Shown here: one piece after another, positions 43,829 to 52,640 of the stretch
Layout of the letters: each line of letters starts with the position of its first letter
How positions within the stretch are numbered: the stretch's first letter is position 1
DNA from: Sporobacter termitidis DSM 10068
GTDB taxonomy: Bacteria > Bacillota > Clostridia > Oscillospirales > Oscillospiraceae
Reading direction: 5' to 3'
Length of the DNA stretch: 64,000 bases
NCBI RefSeq assembly: GCF_900130065.1
Contig: NZ_FQXV01000003.1
Location: 124,001 to 188,000 of the forward strand
Notes under the pieces: generated by a model
What the model was told of the DNA's origin: nothing
The model's input: the letters and a program-made list of their open reading frames with translations, nothing else
The model's database searches: none
Translations under genes and position numbers: made by a program

Positions 43829-43949
43829 TTCACTGGTATGCCCGGAACAGTTGGCCTCATCTGTTTATTGAGCCGCCTTTGCGAACCGACGGTGAAGTGC
43901 CTCTGCCGCGAACTTATCTTACTGCTATCTGATAAATCTATGAAAAAGC

Positions 43950-43985
43950 AAAAAATCCTGTGACTATTGCAATCACAGGATTTTT
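43950..43985 (-). terminator. Terminator of tRNA-Thr
   Basis: AAATCCTGTGA and TCACAGGATTT form an 11-bp stem with T-runs, directly downstream of the tRNA on the minus strand. Confidence 0.8.
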
Positions 43986-43987
43986 CT

Positions 43988-44063
43988 TGGAGCTGGTAGT
44001 CAGACTCGAACTGACGACCTGCGCATTACGAATGCGCTGCTCTACCGGCTGAGCTACACCAGC
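43988..44063 (-). tRNA. tRNA-Thr (anticodon CGT)
   Basis: A 76-base cloverleaf with encoded CCA. The acceptor GCTGGTG pairs with TACCAGC, the D-arm has AGCTCAGCCGGTAGAGC, the anticodon stem-loop is GCGCA-TTCGTAA-TGCGC with anticodon CGT reading ACG, and the T-arm has GTTCGAGTC. It stands alone and is not part of a tRNA cluster in the window. Confidence 0.97.
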
Positions 44064-44141
44064 GTTTGTCCGCCTCATATAGGCGAAGGTTATTATACAG
44101 CATACCGACTGCGGTTGTCAATCCAAAAAAACGGCATTTTC

Positions 44142-44191
44142 AAAAAAGTCGCGGGGCGGGGGGCGGACCTTTCCACCGCCCGCCGCCGCGT
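44142..44191 (-). terminator. Terminator of pheT
   Basis: A GC-rich imperfect stem (GCGGCGGGCGG against CCGCCCCCCGCC) is followed on the minus strand by TTTTTT, about 30 bases after the pheT stop. Confidence 0.55.
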
Positions 44192-44218
44192 CAAACGCAT
44201 AGTAATGCGTCTTATGTT

Positions 44219-46588
44219 TTACCGGATCACGGCGCCGGTTTCCTTCTCCAGGAGCGCCAGGATTTTCTTTGTGGCCTCGTCGGCGTGCTCGTCGGTGAGG
44301 GTCATGTCGTCGGCGCGGAGCTTCAGGGCAAAGGCCACGCTCTTTTTGCCCTGCGGCACCTGGCTGCCGGTGTAGATATCGAACAGCTCCACTTCACGGA
44401 GGAGCGCGCCGCCGCCGCGCTTGATGCAGTCCTCCAGCGCCCCGACGGTAACGGCGGCGTCGCAGACAAGGGCAATATCGCGCTCCACAGCCGGGAAGCG
44501 CGGGAGCGGCGCATACTTGCCTTCGGCCGCGCGGCAGGTCAAAAGCGTGGTAAAATCGAGCTCCGCCGTATAGGTCTCGCCGAGATCGTACGTCTTGTCC
44601 ACAGCCGGGTGGATCTGTCCGATAACGCCGATTACCGTCTTGCCGGAATAGACGGCGGCACAACGGCCAGGATGATAGGACGGATTGCCGCGGTCGGCCT
44701 CAAACCGGACGTCCGGGATGCGCAGGTCGCAAAGCAGCGCCTCCACGCAGCCCTTTACCGCGAAGAAATCGGTTTTCCCGTAGGCGCCGAGGGTGAGGAT
44801 GAGCCGCTCGTCCGGCAGGGTCTCGCCGGAGGGACGATAGACCTTCGCCATCTCGTACAGGCGAACATTCTGGTTGCGGTAGTTCATGTTTCGCGCCAGG
44901 GTCTCCAGCATGGAGGGCAGCGCGGTGGTGCGCATGACGCTGGTGTCCTCGCCCAGCGGATTGAGGATGACCGTGCTTTTTCTTAAAATTGAATCACTAT
45001 TCAATTTAATCTTATCATAGGCCGCCGGGCTGATGAAGGAATAGGTGTAAATCTCCGAAAAGCCCATACCGCGCAGGACCTGACCCACGTGGCGCTCCAG
45101 CGCCTGTTTTTCCGTGAGGCCGCCGGCAACCGTCTCGCCGCCGAACATAGCCGGCGCAATGACGTTATAACCGTAGAAGCGGGCAACCTCCTCGGCAAGG
45201 TCCGAGTAATGCTCCACGTCCCCGCGCCAGGACGGGACGGTGACGGTTTCGCCGCTGACCGTGAAGCCGAGCTTTTGGAGCGTTTCAATCATAAACCCGG
45301 CGGGGATCTCGGCGCCCAGCAGACGGCAGATTTTTTCCGGTTCCAGCTGCAGCGTTCTCGGGAGATACTGCTTTGCCGTAATGTCGACGACGCCGTCCAG
45401 CACCTCGCCGGCGCCCAGCTCCTCCACCAGCTCGCAGGCGCGCTGCACGGCCCGGAAGGTGTTCTCGGGGTCGAGGCCCTTTTCAAAGCGCGAGGACGCG
45501 TCGGTGCGCATATTGAGCGCCATGGCCGTTTTGCGGATGGAGATGCCGTTGAAGCTGGCGGACTCGAAGACGGCGTATTTTGTATTTTCCGTGATCTCGC
45601 TGTTCTCGCCGCCCATGACGCCGGCGACGCCCACCGGCTTTTTCGCGTCGGCAATGACGAGCATATCTGCCGTGAGGGCGCGGGGCGTGCCGTCCAGCGT
45701 GTGGATGGTCTCGCCGGGGCGCGCGGTGCGGACGACGATCCTGCCGCCGTCGAGGCAGGCGTAATCAAAGGCGTGCATCGGCTGGCCGTACTCCAGCATC
45801 ACGTAGTTGGTGATGTCGACAATGTTGTTGATGGGCCGCACGCCGGCGGCGCGCAGGCGCTGGCGCAGCCACTTCGGGGACGGCTCGATCCTGATGTTTT
45901 TGATCATCCGCGCGGTGTAGCGCGGGCAAAGGTCGGGATTTTCGATCTCTATGGCGAGCTGTTCCGCGATATCGCCGCTGCCGCCCCTGACCTTCGGCTC
46001 GGGGATATGGAGCTCCGTGCCGAAGGTAACGGCGCTCTCGCGGGCCAGGCCGATGACGGACAGGCAGTCCGGCCTGTTGTTGGTAATTTCAAATTCGACG
46101 ATGCTGTCGTCGGCGCCGATGACGGGCCTGATATCGTCGCCCGGCTTGCAGTCCTCCTGCAGGATGAAGATGCCGTCCTCCTCGGCGTAGGGGAAATCAT
46201 GCTTGTCGAGGCCCAGCTCGCCGAGGGAACAGAGCATGCCGTTGGACACCAGCCCTCTGAGCTTCCCCTTCTCGATCTTCTTGCCGCCCGGCAGAAATGA
46301 CTTGTGCATGGCGACCGGCACCAGGTCGCCGGCCCTCACATTCTGCGCGCCGGTGACGATCTGGATCGGCTCGGCCTGGCCCACATCCACCTGGCAGACC
46401 CACATATGGTCCGAGTCGGGGTGCCTGTAAATTTCCTTGACCTGCCCGACGAGGACGTTTTTGATCTCCTCCGACGGCTCCCGGATCAGCTCCACCTTGG
46501 AGCCGGACATCGTCATTTTATCGGCATACTCCTTGGAGAACGCCGTGATATCTGTATAGGCTGACAGCCATTTGCGCGATAAATCCAT
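44219..46588 (-). CDS. pheT: Phenylalanine--tRNA ligase beta subunit
   Basis: The 789-residue beta chain of the alpha2-beta2 enzyme that charges tRNA-Phe. Domains in order are the EMAP-type tRNA-binding domain (VDVGQAEPIQIVTGAQNV region), B3/B4 editing and B5 domains, a catalytic-like core, and the C-terminal FDX-ACB anticodon-binding domain (PLPRFPAVERDIALV). Length is normal. ATG 46588 follows AAGGAAGG. pheS lies upstream, separated by 314 bases of repeats rather than the usual overlap. Confidence 0.97.
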   Translation of the reverse strand: MDLSRKWLSAYTDITAFSKEYADKMTMSGSKVELIREPSEEIKNVLVGQVKEIYRHPDSDHMWVCQVDVGQAEPIQIVTGAQNVRAGDLVPVAMHKSFLPGGKKIEKGKLRGLVSNGMLCSLGELGLDKHDFPYAEEDGIFILQEDCKPGDDIRPVIGADDSIVEFEITNNRPDCLSVIGLARESAVTFGTELHIPEPKVRGGSGDIAEQLAIEIENPDLCPRYTARMIKNIRIEPSPKWLRQRLRAAGVRPINNIVDITNYVMLEYGQPMHAFDYACLDGGRIVVRTARPGETIHTLDGTPRALTADMLVIADAKKPVGVAGVMGGENSEITENTKYAVFESASFNGISIRKTAMALNMRTDASSRFEKGLDPENTFRAVQRACELVEELGAGEVLDGVVDITAKQYLPRTLQLEPEKICRLLGAEIPAGFMIETLQKLGFTVSGETVTVPSWRGDVEHYSDLAEEVARFYGYNVIAPAMFGGETVAGGLTEKQALERHVGQVLRGMGFSEIYTYSFISPAAYDKIKLNSDSILRKSTVILNPLGEDTSVMRTTALPSMLETLARNMNYRNQNVRLYEMAKVYRPSGETLPDERLILTLGAYGKTDFFAVKGCVEALLCDLRIPDVRFEADRGNPSYHPGRCAAVYSGKTVIGVIGQIHPAVDKTYDLGETYTAELDFTTLLTCRAAEGKYAPLPRFPAVERDIALVCDAAVTVGALEDCIKRGGGALLREVELFDIYTGSQVPQGKKSVAFALKLRADDMTLTDEHADEATKKILALLEKETGAVIR

Positions 46589-46902
46589 TACAATCTTCCT
46601 TCCTTTTAAGGCTCCCTCAAACGAGGGATGCAGTCGCCCGCGGGCGACTGAGGGAGGGATACGGCGCAGCTAAGTGCCGTGTATCTCTCCTTCCGTCATT
46701 TGCTCTGCAAATGCCACCTCTCTCGTCCGAGGGAGGCTGACGGGGGCCCCTCATCCGTCATGGTTTCACCGTACCACCTTCCCCGGAGGGGAATGCCAAT
46801 GGGGTCCGGGGCGAAGCCCCGCCAGGGTTTGGGGCGAAGCCCCAATCAGCAGGGTCATAGGGGCGCAGCCCCTATACCTCTTGGGGCGGGTGGGCGGGTA
46901 TT
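46589..46902. repeat. Repeat elements between pheS and pheT
   Basis: Non-coding. Next to pheT it has a hairpin-rich element with CTCCCTCA...TGAGGGAGGG arms around GTCGCCCGCGGGCGAC. Nearer to pheS are GGGGCGAAGCCCC hairpins and the CATAGGGGCGCAGCCCCTATACCT element ending GGGCGGGTGGGCGGGTATT. Similar modules are at 8395-8512 and 48199-48268. These elements are transcribed as part of the pheS-pheT message. Confidence 0.75.
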
Positions 46903-47928
46903 TTAAAATTGCGATAAAAACCGCATGTCGTTTTCAAAGATCAAACGCATGTCGTCGATGCTGTATCGGAGGAGCGTCATACGCTCCAGGCCGATGCCGA
47001 AGGCAAAGCCGGAATACACGTCCGGGTCGATGCCACAGCCGGCCAGCACCTTCGGGTGTACCATGCCGGCGCCGAGCAACTCGATCCAGCCCTCCCCCTT
47101 GCAGACGCGACAGCCGGAGCCGCCGCAGTTGAAGCACTGCACGTCGACCTCGCAGGACGGCTCCGTAAACGGGAAGTGGTGCGGCCGGAAGCGCGTGGCC
47201 GTCCCCGCGCCGTAAAGCTTTTCAACCAGCATGTTCAGTGTGCCCTTCAGGTTCCCCATGGTAATGCCCTTGTCCACCACGAGCCCTTCGATCTGATGGA
47301 ACATGGGCGAGTGCGTGGCGTCCACCTCGTCCTTGCGGTAAACGCGGCCGGGCGAGATGATGCGGATGGGCGGGGCCTGCGATTCCATGACGCGCACCTG
47401 CACCGGCGACGTCTGGCACCGCAGGTGGACCGATTCGTCCTCGGTGATATAAAACGTGTCGTGCCACTCGCGCACCGTGTGGCCGACGGGGATGTTCAGC
47501 TTGTCGAAATCGTAAACGGACAGCTCCACCTCCGGCCCCTCGGCGATGGAAAAGCCCATGCCGATAAAAATGTCCTTCGCCTCGTCCAGAACGATAGACA
47601 TCGGATGTCGGTGCCCGATGGAGACCTTCGTCCCCGGGACCGTCACGTCCAGCGCCTCGCTGACAAGCCGCCCGGCCAGCTCCTTTTCCTCGATCAGCGC
47701 GGCCCGCTCCTCGATGGCTTCCTCCAGCGCGGCGCGGATCTGGTTGGCCAGCTGCCCGATAACAGGCCGCTCCTCGGCGGACAGCGCGCCCATCTGCTTG
47801 AGGATGGCCGTGATCTCGCCCTTCTTCCCTAAAAACCGGACGCGCACGGCCTCCAGCGCGGCGGTATCACTCGCCGCCGCCAACGCGGCCATGGCCTCGG
47901 TTTTCGACTTTTCCAGCTGTTCTTTCAT
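46903..47928 (-). CDS. pheS: Phenylalanine--tRNA ligase alpha subunit
   Basis: The 341-residue catalytic chain, with an N-terminal coiled coil and the class II core: motif 2 around SPVQVRVMESQ, VEGLVVDKG, GAGMVHPKVL, and motif 3 GFAFGIGLERMTLLRY. The CFNCGGSGCRVCKGEGW insert with four Cys may bind zinc and is common in clostridial forms. ATG 47928 follows GGAGTGAAAGACT. Expression should be set by the T-box at 48272-48485. Confidence 0.97.
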   Translation of the reverse strand: MKEQLEKSKTEAMAALAAASDTAALEAVRVRFLGKKGEITAILKQMGALSAEERPVIGQLANQIRAALEEAIEERAALIEEKELAGRLVSEALDVTVPGTKVSIGHRHPMSIVLDEAKDIFIGMGFSIAEGPEVELSVYDFDKLNIPVGHTVREWHDTFYITEDESVHLRCQTSPVQVRVMESQAPPIRIISPGRVYRKDEVDATHSPMFHQIEGLVVDKGITMGNLKGTLNMLVEKLYGAGTATRFRPHHFPFTEPSCEVDVQCFNCGGSGCRVCKGEGWIELLGAGMVHPKVLAGCGIDPDVYSGFAFGIGLERMTLLRYSIDDMRLIFENDMRFLSQF

Positions 47929-48271
47929 AGTCTTTCACTCCTGAATCTATATCAATGGTGATGTGTTGATCCGCTGTGCTGCAGAGGCGGCCTTCGGTCG
48001 TCCTGTCTGTCATACCGCGGGGATGGGGAAAACGTGGATTCCCGCCTCGCGGGAATGACAACGCCGGAGGTCTGGGGCGCAGCCCCGAAACAGGGGCCGG
48101 GGCACAGCCCCGAAACAGGGGCCGGGGCCCAGCCCCGAAACGGGGGCCCGGGCGCAGCCCCGAAACGGGGGCCGGGGCGCAGCCCCGAATGGGGTTTGGG
48201 GCGAAGCCCCATCGGCAGGGTCATAGGGGCGCAGCCCCTATACCTTTATTGGGCGGGGGGTGGGTATTAAA
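47929..48271. repeat. Repeat tract between T-box and pheS
   Basis: 340 bases of non-coding, very GC-rich sequence inside the transcribed leader of pheS. It contains the five-copy 25-base tandem array (48074-48198) and the GGGGCGCAGCCCC/GGGCGGG module. No gene is seen. Confidence 0.7.
48074..48198. repeat. Five tandem copies of a 25-base unit
   Basis: Units start at 48074, 48099, 48124, 48149 and 48174. The core is GGGGCGCAGCCCCGAAAC, with changes at one or two places per copy. Each unit can fold into a GGGGC/GCCCC hairpin. Confidence 0.85.
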
Positions 48272-48485
48272 AAAAGCCCTCCGCCCCATATAGGGACGAA
48301 AGGCGCAGACCTCCCGCGGTACCACCCTGATTCGGCATAACTCAAGCCGCTCTCAGCAGTCTTTAACGCGACAACGCGCCGGTAATTGGCCGGAGCTCAC
48401 GGGCGAACCAAGTGTTTTGAAACGCAGGGCGCTTTCAGCCGGCGGCAGCCCCTCTCTGTATCGCTCAGACGCACTATTTTCCCGA
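48272..48485 (-). promoter_or_regulatory. T-box leader of pheS-pheT
   Basis: The canonical T-box core AGGGTGGTACCGCGGG lies at 48328-48313 on the minus strand. Upstream is a Stem I-type region beginning GAGCGATACAGAGAGGGG. Downstream is a 12-bp terminator stem (GCCTTTCGTCCC with GGGGCGGAGGGC) followed by TTTTTTT. Uncharged tRNA-Phe is expected to bind and favour read-through; the exact specifier codon was not fixed by eye. Confidence 0.92.
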
Positions 48486-48516
48486 TCAAAGCCGTACTTA
48501 TTATTGCTATCTATTA

Positions 48517-48545
48517 CATATACCATACTATTTTATTTAAGGCAA
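48517..48545 (-). promoter_or_regulatory. Putative sigma-A promoter of pheS-pheT
   Basis: TTGCCT and TATATG are spaced 17 bases apart on the minus strand, just upstream of the T-box. Confidence 0.5.
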
Positions 48546-48615
48546 CAAAAAATTGACTAAAATAAGGAATTGAAATATAATGAAACAAGCTTGAACCTTG
48601 TCTCGATGGGAGGGC

Positions 48616-50163
48616 ATGTGCGTGAAGCTCCTCAATGCGGCTCAGATGCGCGCGCTGGACAGGTACGCCATCGATATCCTCGGCGTGCCGTCGACGCTCC
48701 TGATGACAAACGCCGCGCGGCAGGTGGCCGAGGCGGCTCTGGAACTGATTTCCGAACCCGGACCGGCCGCCGGCAAATGCGCGGCCGTTTTCTGCGGCCC
48801 GGGCAATAACGGCGGCGACGGAGTCGCCGCCGCCTCATATCTTTTAAAAAAAGGCGTCAAGGTCCGTGTGTTTTTAACGGGCAACCGCGACAAAATGACG
48901 GCCGACACGGCGGAAATGGAACGGCGCCTCAATGAGGACGGCGCTGTCCTCGAGGATTACGCCGGCGCGGCGGACGTTGAATATTATGTCAATCACTGCG
49001 GCGTGATTGTCGACGCGCTGTTCGGCATCGGCCTGAACACCGCGCTGCGCGGCGACGCGCTGGACGCCGTCCGGCTGATAAACGGTGCCTCCGCGCCCGT
49101 TGTCGCCGCCGACATCCCCAGCGGCGTGGAGGCCGACACCGGGAATATCCTCGGAGAAGCCGTCGGGGCCGACGTCACCGTCACGTTTTCGCTGCCGAAG
49201 CCGGGCCAGTTCGTGGAGCCCGGCTGCACCTGCTGCGGCAGCGTCCGCATTGCCGATATCGGCATCCCCGCGGAGCTTTTGGACAAAGCCGAGGCGGACT
49301 GCCGCGCAGTGACGGCCGGAGAGATCACCCTGCCGCGCCGGCGGCCGGACACCCACAAGGGCGATTACGGGCGCGACCTCATCATTGCCGGCAGCGTCGG
49401 CTTTACGGGCGCGCCGGTGCTGGCGGCGCGCGCCGCTTCCGCGGCGGGGGCGGGTCTCGTTTCTCTCGGCGTGCCGGAGACGATTTATAACATCGCCGCG
49501 GTCAAATGCGACGAGGAGATGCCCTTCCCTCTCCCCTGCACGGCCGAGGGGTCTTTGGGCGGGCTGGCCGTCTACCCGATCCTCGACCGGCTGAAAAAGG
49601 CGGATGTCTGCCTTGTGGGGCCGGGACTCGGGCGGTCCCAGGCGGCCCGGGAGATCGTCTTCGCCATCCTCAAGGAGGCCGCCGTCCCCGTGGTCCTCGA
49701 CGCCGATGGCATAAACGCCGTCAGCGGGAATATAGATATATTGGACGAGGCACTGGCCCCCGTCATCCTGACGCCTCACGCCGGGGAGTTCAAACGCCTG
49801 GGCGGCAATGCGGAGGGCGGCGCGCGGCTCAGTGAGGCGCGCCGGTTTGCCGTTTCGCACGGCTGCATCCTCGTTTTGAAGGGCCACCGCACGATCACCG
49901 CGCTGCCGGACGGCGCCGTTTGCGTCAACACCACCGGCGGGCCGGCCATGGCCAAAGGCGGGACCGGTGACGTGCTGGCCGGCATGATCGCCGCCCTGGT
50001 CGGGCAGAAGTTCCCGCTGAAGGACGCCGTGCTGGCCGCCGTTTATCTGCACGGACTGGCGGGCGACCTGTGCCAAGCGCGTTACGGCGAGTATTCCGTG
50101 ACGGCCGGCCGCATTATCGACATGCTGCCCGAGGCAATCAAGACCGTTATATCTTCTGCGTAA
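48616..50163 (+). CDS. nnr: Bifunctional NAD(P)H-hydrate epimerase/dehydratase
   Basis: A metabolite-repair enzyme that epimerises and dehydrates damaged NAD(P)HX. The 515-residue protein has an N-terminal YjeF/NnrE domain (CGPGNNGGDGVAAA, ADIPSGVEADTG) and a C-terminal ribokinase-like NnrD domain (VGPGLGRS, LTPHAGEFKRLGG, TGGPAMAKGGTGDVLAGM). ATG 48616 is only two bases from GGGAGG, so GTG 48622 is a likely alternative start. It heads a row with a lipoprotein gene, alr and ndoA. Confidence 0.95.
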   Translation: MCVKLLNAAQMRALDRYAIDILGVPSTLLMTNAARQVAEAALELISEPGPAAGKCAAVFCGPGNNGGDGVAAASYLLKKGVKVRVFLTGNRDKMTADTAEMERRLNEDGAVLEDYAGAADVEYYVNHCGVIVDALFGIGLNTALRGDALDAVRLINGASAPVVAADIPSGVEADTGNILGEAVGADVTVTFSLPKPGQFVEPGCTCCGSVRIADIGIPAELLDKAEADCRAVTAGEITLPRRRPDTHKGDYGRDLIIAGSVGFTGAPVLAARAASAAGAGLVSLGVPETIYNIAAVKCDEEMPFPLPCTAEGSLGGLAVYPILDRLKKADVCLVGPGLGRSQAAREIVFAILKEAAVPVVLDADGINAVSGNIDILDEALAPVILTPHAGEFKRLGGNAEGGARLSEARRFAVSHGCILVLKGHRTITALPDGAVCVNTTGGPAMAKGGTGDVLAGMIAALVGQKFPLKDAVLAAVYLHGLAGDLCQARYGEYSVTAGRIIDMLPEAIKTVISSA

Positions 50164-50178
50164 TGGGGTGATATACCG

Positions 50179-50760
50179 TTGAGGCAAGTGAAAACACTTG
50201 CACGAATGATACCGCTGATGCTGCTCTTTCTCCTCTCCGCCTGCAGCGCCGCAAAAAGCGGCGGGCAGGAGCTGGCGCTGGATATCCGGGCAAATCTGCT
50301 GAAAGCGACCAAAATCGACATGACGGCGGACGTAACGGCCAACTACGATGACCGCACCTATCAGTTTACCCTGACGTACTCCGGGAATGCCGACAGGGGC
50401 ACCGTTGTCATCTCGGCCCCGAAAGAGGTGGCAGGGCTGAAGGCGGAGGTCTCCGTCTCCGGCGGGACGATCTCCTACGACGGCGCCAATCTGGACACCG
50501 GCCCGCTGACGGGCGACGGACTGTCCCCCGCGGAAGCCGTTCCCGTGCTCATCTCCCAGTGGGAGACCGGCTACATCTCCGGCTGCAATTATGAAAAGCT
50601 GGGAGACGACCAGGCGCTGGCCGTCTCCACGGATGTCACCGAGACCGTTTCTCAGCGGACCTGGTTCGACGTCAAAACGCAGCTCCCCATCCGCGCGGAG
50701 CTCAGCGACGGCGGCAGGCTGGTGATTGCCTGCGTCTTTAAAAACGCCGCCGTCGAATAA
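50179..50760 (+). CDS. Lipoprotein (YdcC position, LolA-like)
   Basis: A 193-residue lipoprotein with a signal peptide and lipobox LLSAC at about residue 22. The rest is beta-rich (DMTADVTANYDDRTYQF and similar strands), consistent with a LolA/YdcC-type barrel half. Its place directly before alr is the same as that of ydcC in Bacillus, which supports an envelope role. TTG 50179 follows GGGGTGAT. It is probably co-transcribed with nnr (15 bases apart). Confidence 0.7.
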   Translation: MRQVKTLARMIPLMLLFLLSACSAAKSGGQELALDIRANLLKATKIDMTADVTANYDDRTYQFTLTYSGNADRGTVVISAPKEVAGLKAEVSVSGGTISYDGANLDTGPLTGDGLSPAEAVPVLISQWETGYISGCNYEKLGDDQALAVSTDVTETVSQRTWFDVKTQLPIRAELSDGGRLVIACVFKNAAVE

Positions 50761-50796
50761 CCTACCTAAAGATCAAGCCAACAAAGGAAACATATC

Positions 50797-51939
50797 ATGG
50801 ACATGGACTACACACAAATGAGAACATGGGCTGAAATCAGCCTTAAAAATATCGAGCACAACTATAAGGCGATGAGAGCGCGGCTCAAGGAGGGCACGCG
50901 CTTTCTCGGCGTTGTCAAGGCGGACGCTTACGGCCACGGGGCCGTCCGCGTTGCGGAGCGCCTGCAGGAGCTGCAGTGCGATTACCTGGGCGTGGCGTGC
51001 ATCGACGAGGCCCTGAGCCTCCGGGAAAACGGGATCACCCTGCCGATCCTCATTATGGGCTACACGCCGCCCCAGCTTGTATCCAGGCTCCTGGAATACG
51101 GCCTGACGCAAACGGTCTACAGCCTCCCCATGGCGGAGGAATTTTCACAGGAGGCCTTGAGGCTCGGAAAAAAGCTGAAGGTACATCTGAAGGCCGACAG
51201 CGGCATGGGGCGGCTCGGCTTTATCTGCCACGGCGGGCGCGACCCCGGGCAGGAAATGGTCCTCGCCCTGAAGCTGCCCGGGCTTTACCCCGAGGGCATC
51301 TTCACGCATTTTGCCATATCGGACGTCTGCGGCGACGATTTTACAGAAAAGCAGTACGGCGATTTCAAAGCGCTGGTAGAACGCCTTGAACATAAAGCCG
51401 GGATCAAATTCGCAATAAAGCATTGCGCCAACAGCGGCGCGATGATAAACTATGACTGGAGCTATGGCGACATGGTTCGCCCGGGGATTATGCTTTACGG
51501 CCTTTATCCCGACAAGGAAACGGGCGGGATCGAGCTCCGGCCCGTCATGGAGCTCAAGGCGCGCATCGCGCAGATCAAGGAGCTTGAAGCGGGCGACACC
51601 GTGAGCTACGGCCGGATCTACACCGCGCCGGGAAGGCGGAAAATCGCCGTCGTCACCATCGGGTACGCCGACGGCCTGCACCGCGTCCTCTCCGGCAAAA
51701 TGGACGTTTTGATCCGCGGCAGGCGCGCGCGTCAGGTCGGCCGGATATGCATGGATATGTGCATGGTTGACGTCACCGAAATCCCCGACGCCGCGGTCGG
51801 CGACGCGGTAACGATTTTCGGCCGCGACGGCAGCGCGTATATTTCACTCGAGGAGCAGGCCGCCCTCGCCGGGACGATCTCCTGGGAGCTGCTCTGCGCC
51901 GTTTCCCCGCGCGTCCCCCGCGTATATCTGACCGACTGA
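50797..51939 (+). CDS. alr: Alanine racemase
   Basis: Alr makes D-alanine for peptidoglycan, using pyridoxal phosphate. The 380 residues have the PLP-binding Lys41 in VVKADAYGHG, the barrel segments HLKADSGMGRLGF and HCANSGA, and a C-terminal beta domain with the catalytic Tyr region (DTVSYGRIY) and RIGRICMDMCMVD-type sequence. ATG 50797 is weakly spaced from AAAGGAAA; ATG 50803 is possible. The neighbouring ndoA matches the conserved alr-ndoA order. Confidence 0.96.
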   Translation: MDMDYTQMRTWAEISLKNIEHNYKAMRARLKEGTRFLGVVKADAYGHGAVRVAERLQELQCDYLGVACIDEALSLRENGITLPILIMGYTPPQLVSRLLEYGLTQTVYSLPMAEEFSQEALRLGKKLKVHLKADSGMGRLGFICHGGRDPGQEMVLALKLPGLYPEGIFTHFAISDVCGDDFTEKQYGDFKALVERLEHKAGIKFAIKHCANSGAMINYDWSYGDMVRPGIMLYGLYPDKETGGIELRPVMELKARIAQIKELEAGDTVSYGRIYTAPGRRKIAVVTIGYADGLHRVLSGKMDVLIRGRRARQVGRICMDMCMVDVTEIPDAAVGDAVTIFGRDGSAYISLEEQAALAGTISWELLCAVSPRVPRVYLTD

Positions 51940-52090
51940 ATAAAAATCCTGTCCATGAACATAGTGACAAACCGTTGACCGCGTCATATACTGTTAACGG
52001 GAGAAATCCCGCCATACGTTATTTTTTTGCATTTGCCATGGCAGCGGTTGTATATTTTGTTTTGCTTTGTGAAAGAATTATAGTAGCCCG

Positions 52091-52132
52091 GTTACATACA
52101 GCAAACCTGCGACAGGTTGTGTAACCGCGGAA
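52091..52132 (+). promoter_or_regulatory. Structured leader hairpin before ndoA
   Basis: CGGTTACA and TGTAACCG form an outer stem around an inner AACCTG/CAGGTT stem, 30 bases before the ndoA start. There is no T-run, so it may influence message stability or translation. Confidence 0.5.
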
Positions 52133-52160
52133 ACTATACTTCGTCGGAGAGTGAAGCTGT

Positions 52161-52511
52161 GTGATAAGTGGAGTAAAAAGAGGAGAAATCTATTACGCCG
52201 ACCTGAGCCCCGTGGTGGGCAGCGAACAGGGAGGCCTGAGGCCTGTGCTCATCGTGCAGAATGACACGGGAAATAAGCACAGCCCGACTGTAATCGCGGC
52301 AGCGATTACATCTCAGATAAACAAAGCGCGCCTTCCGACCCACATCGAGCTGGAGGCAAAAAGCTACGGGCTTACGAAAGACTCTGTGGTGCTTTTGGAA
52401 CAGATCCGCACAATCGACAAGCGGAGACTCAAAGAGCGCATGGGTTCGCTGGATGAACGGCTGATGAACCAGGTTGACAATGCCATCGCCGTGAGCTTTG
52501 GACTAAGTTAA
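52161..52511 (+). CDS. ndoA: MazF/NdoA-type endoribonuclease
   Basis: A 116-residue PemK/MazF-family toxin very like Bacillus EndoA (NdoA): [55 protein letters not shown] and [13 protein letters not shown]. It cleaves mRNA at short specific sequences in the cytosol. GTG 52161 follows CGGAGAGTG. The antitoxin gene (ndoAI) that normally lies between alr and ndoA is not present in the 220-base gap, so its partner must be elsewhere or absent. Confidence 0.93.
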   Translation: MISGVKRGEIYYADLSPVVGSEQGGLRPVLIVQNDTGNKHSPTVIAAAITSQINKARLPTHIELEAKSYGLTKDSVVLLEQIRTIDKRRLKERMGSLDERLMNQVDNAIAVSFGLS

Positions 52512-52526
52512 GGATTTATTAACGGG

Positions 52527-52553
52527 CGCCCCACGCCGCGGCGGCGTGGGGCG
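52527..52553 (+). terminator. Strong GC hairpin after ndoA
   Basis: CGCCCCACGCCG and CGGCGTGGGGCG form a perfect 12-bp stem. A T-run is missing. Confidence 0.5.
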
Positions 52554-52640
52554 GCCCTAGTCTCATAAATGATGCGCTTACCGTTCTTTTTATGCTGCGG
52601 ACATGTTCCCGCCGCCGGTTTTTACAGAGGAGTACATAAG

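Noticed and set aside
45089-46300. A 403-codon plus-strand frame inside pheT
   Set aside because: Antisense shadow of a certain gene.
48074-48198. Possible CRISPR array
   Set aside because: The units are contiguous with no unique spacers and each unit is itself a hairpin, so it is a simple tandem repeat.
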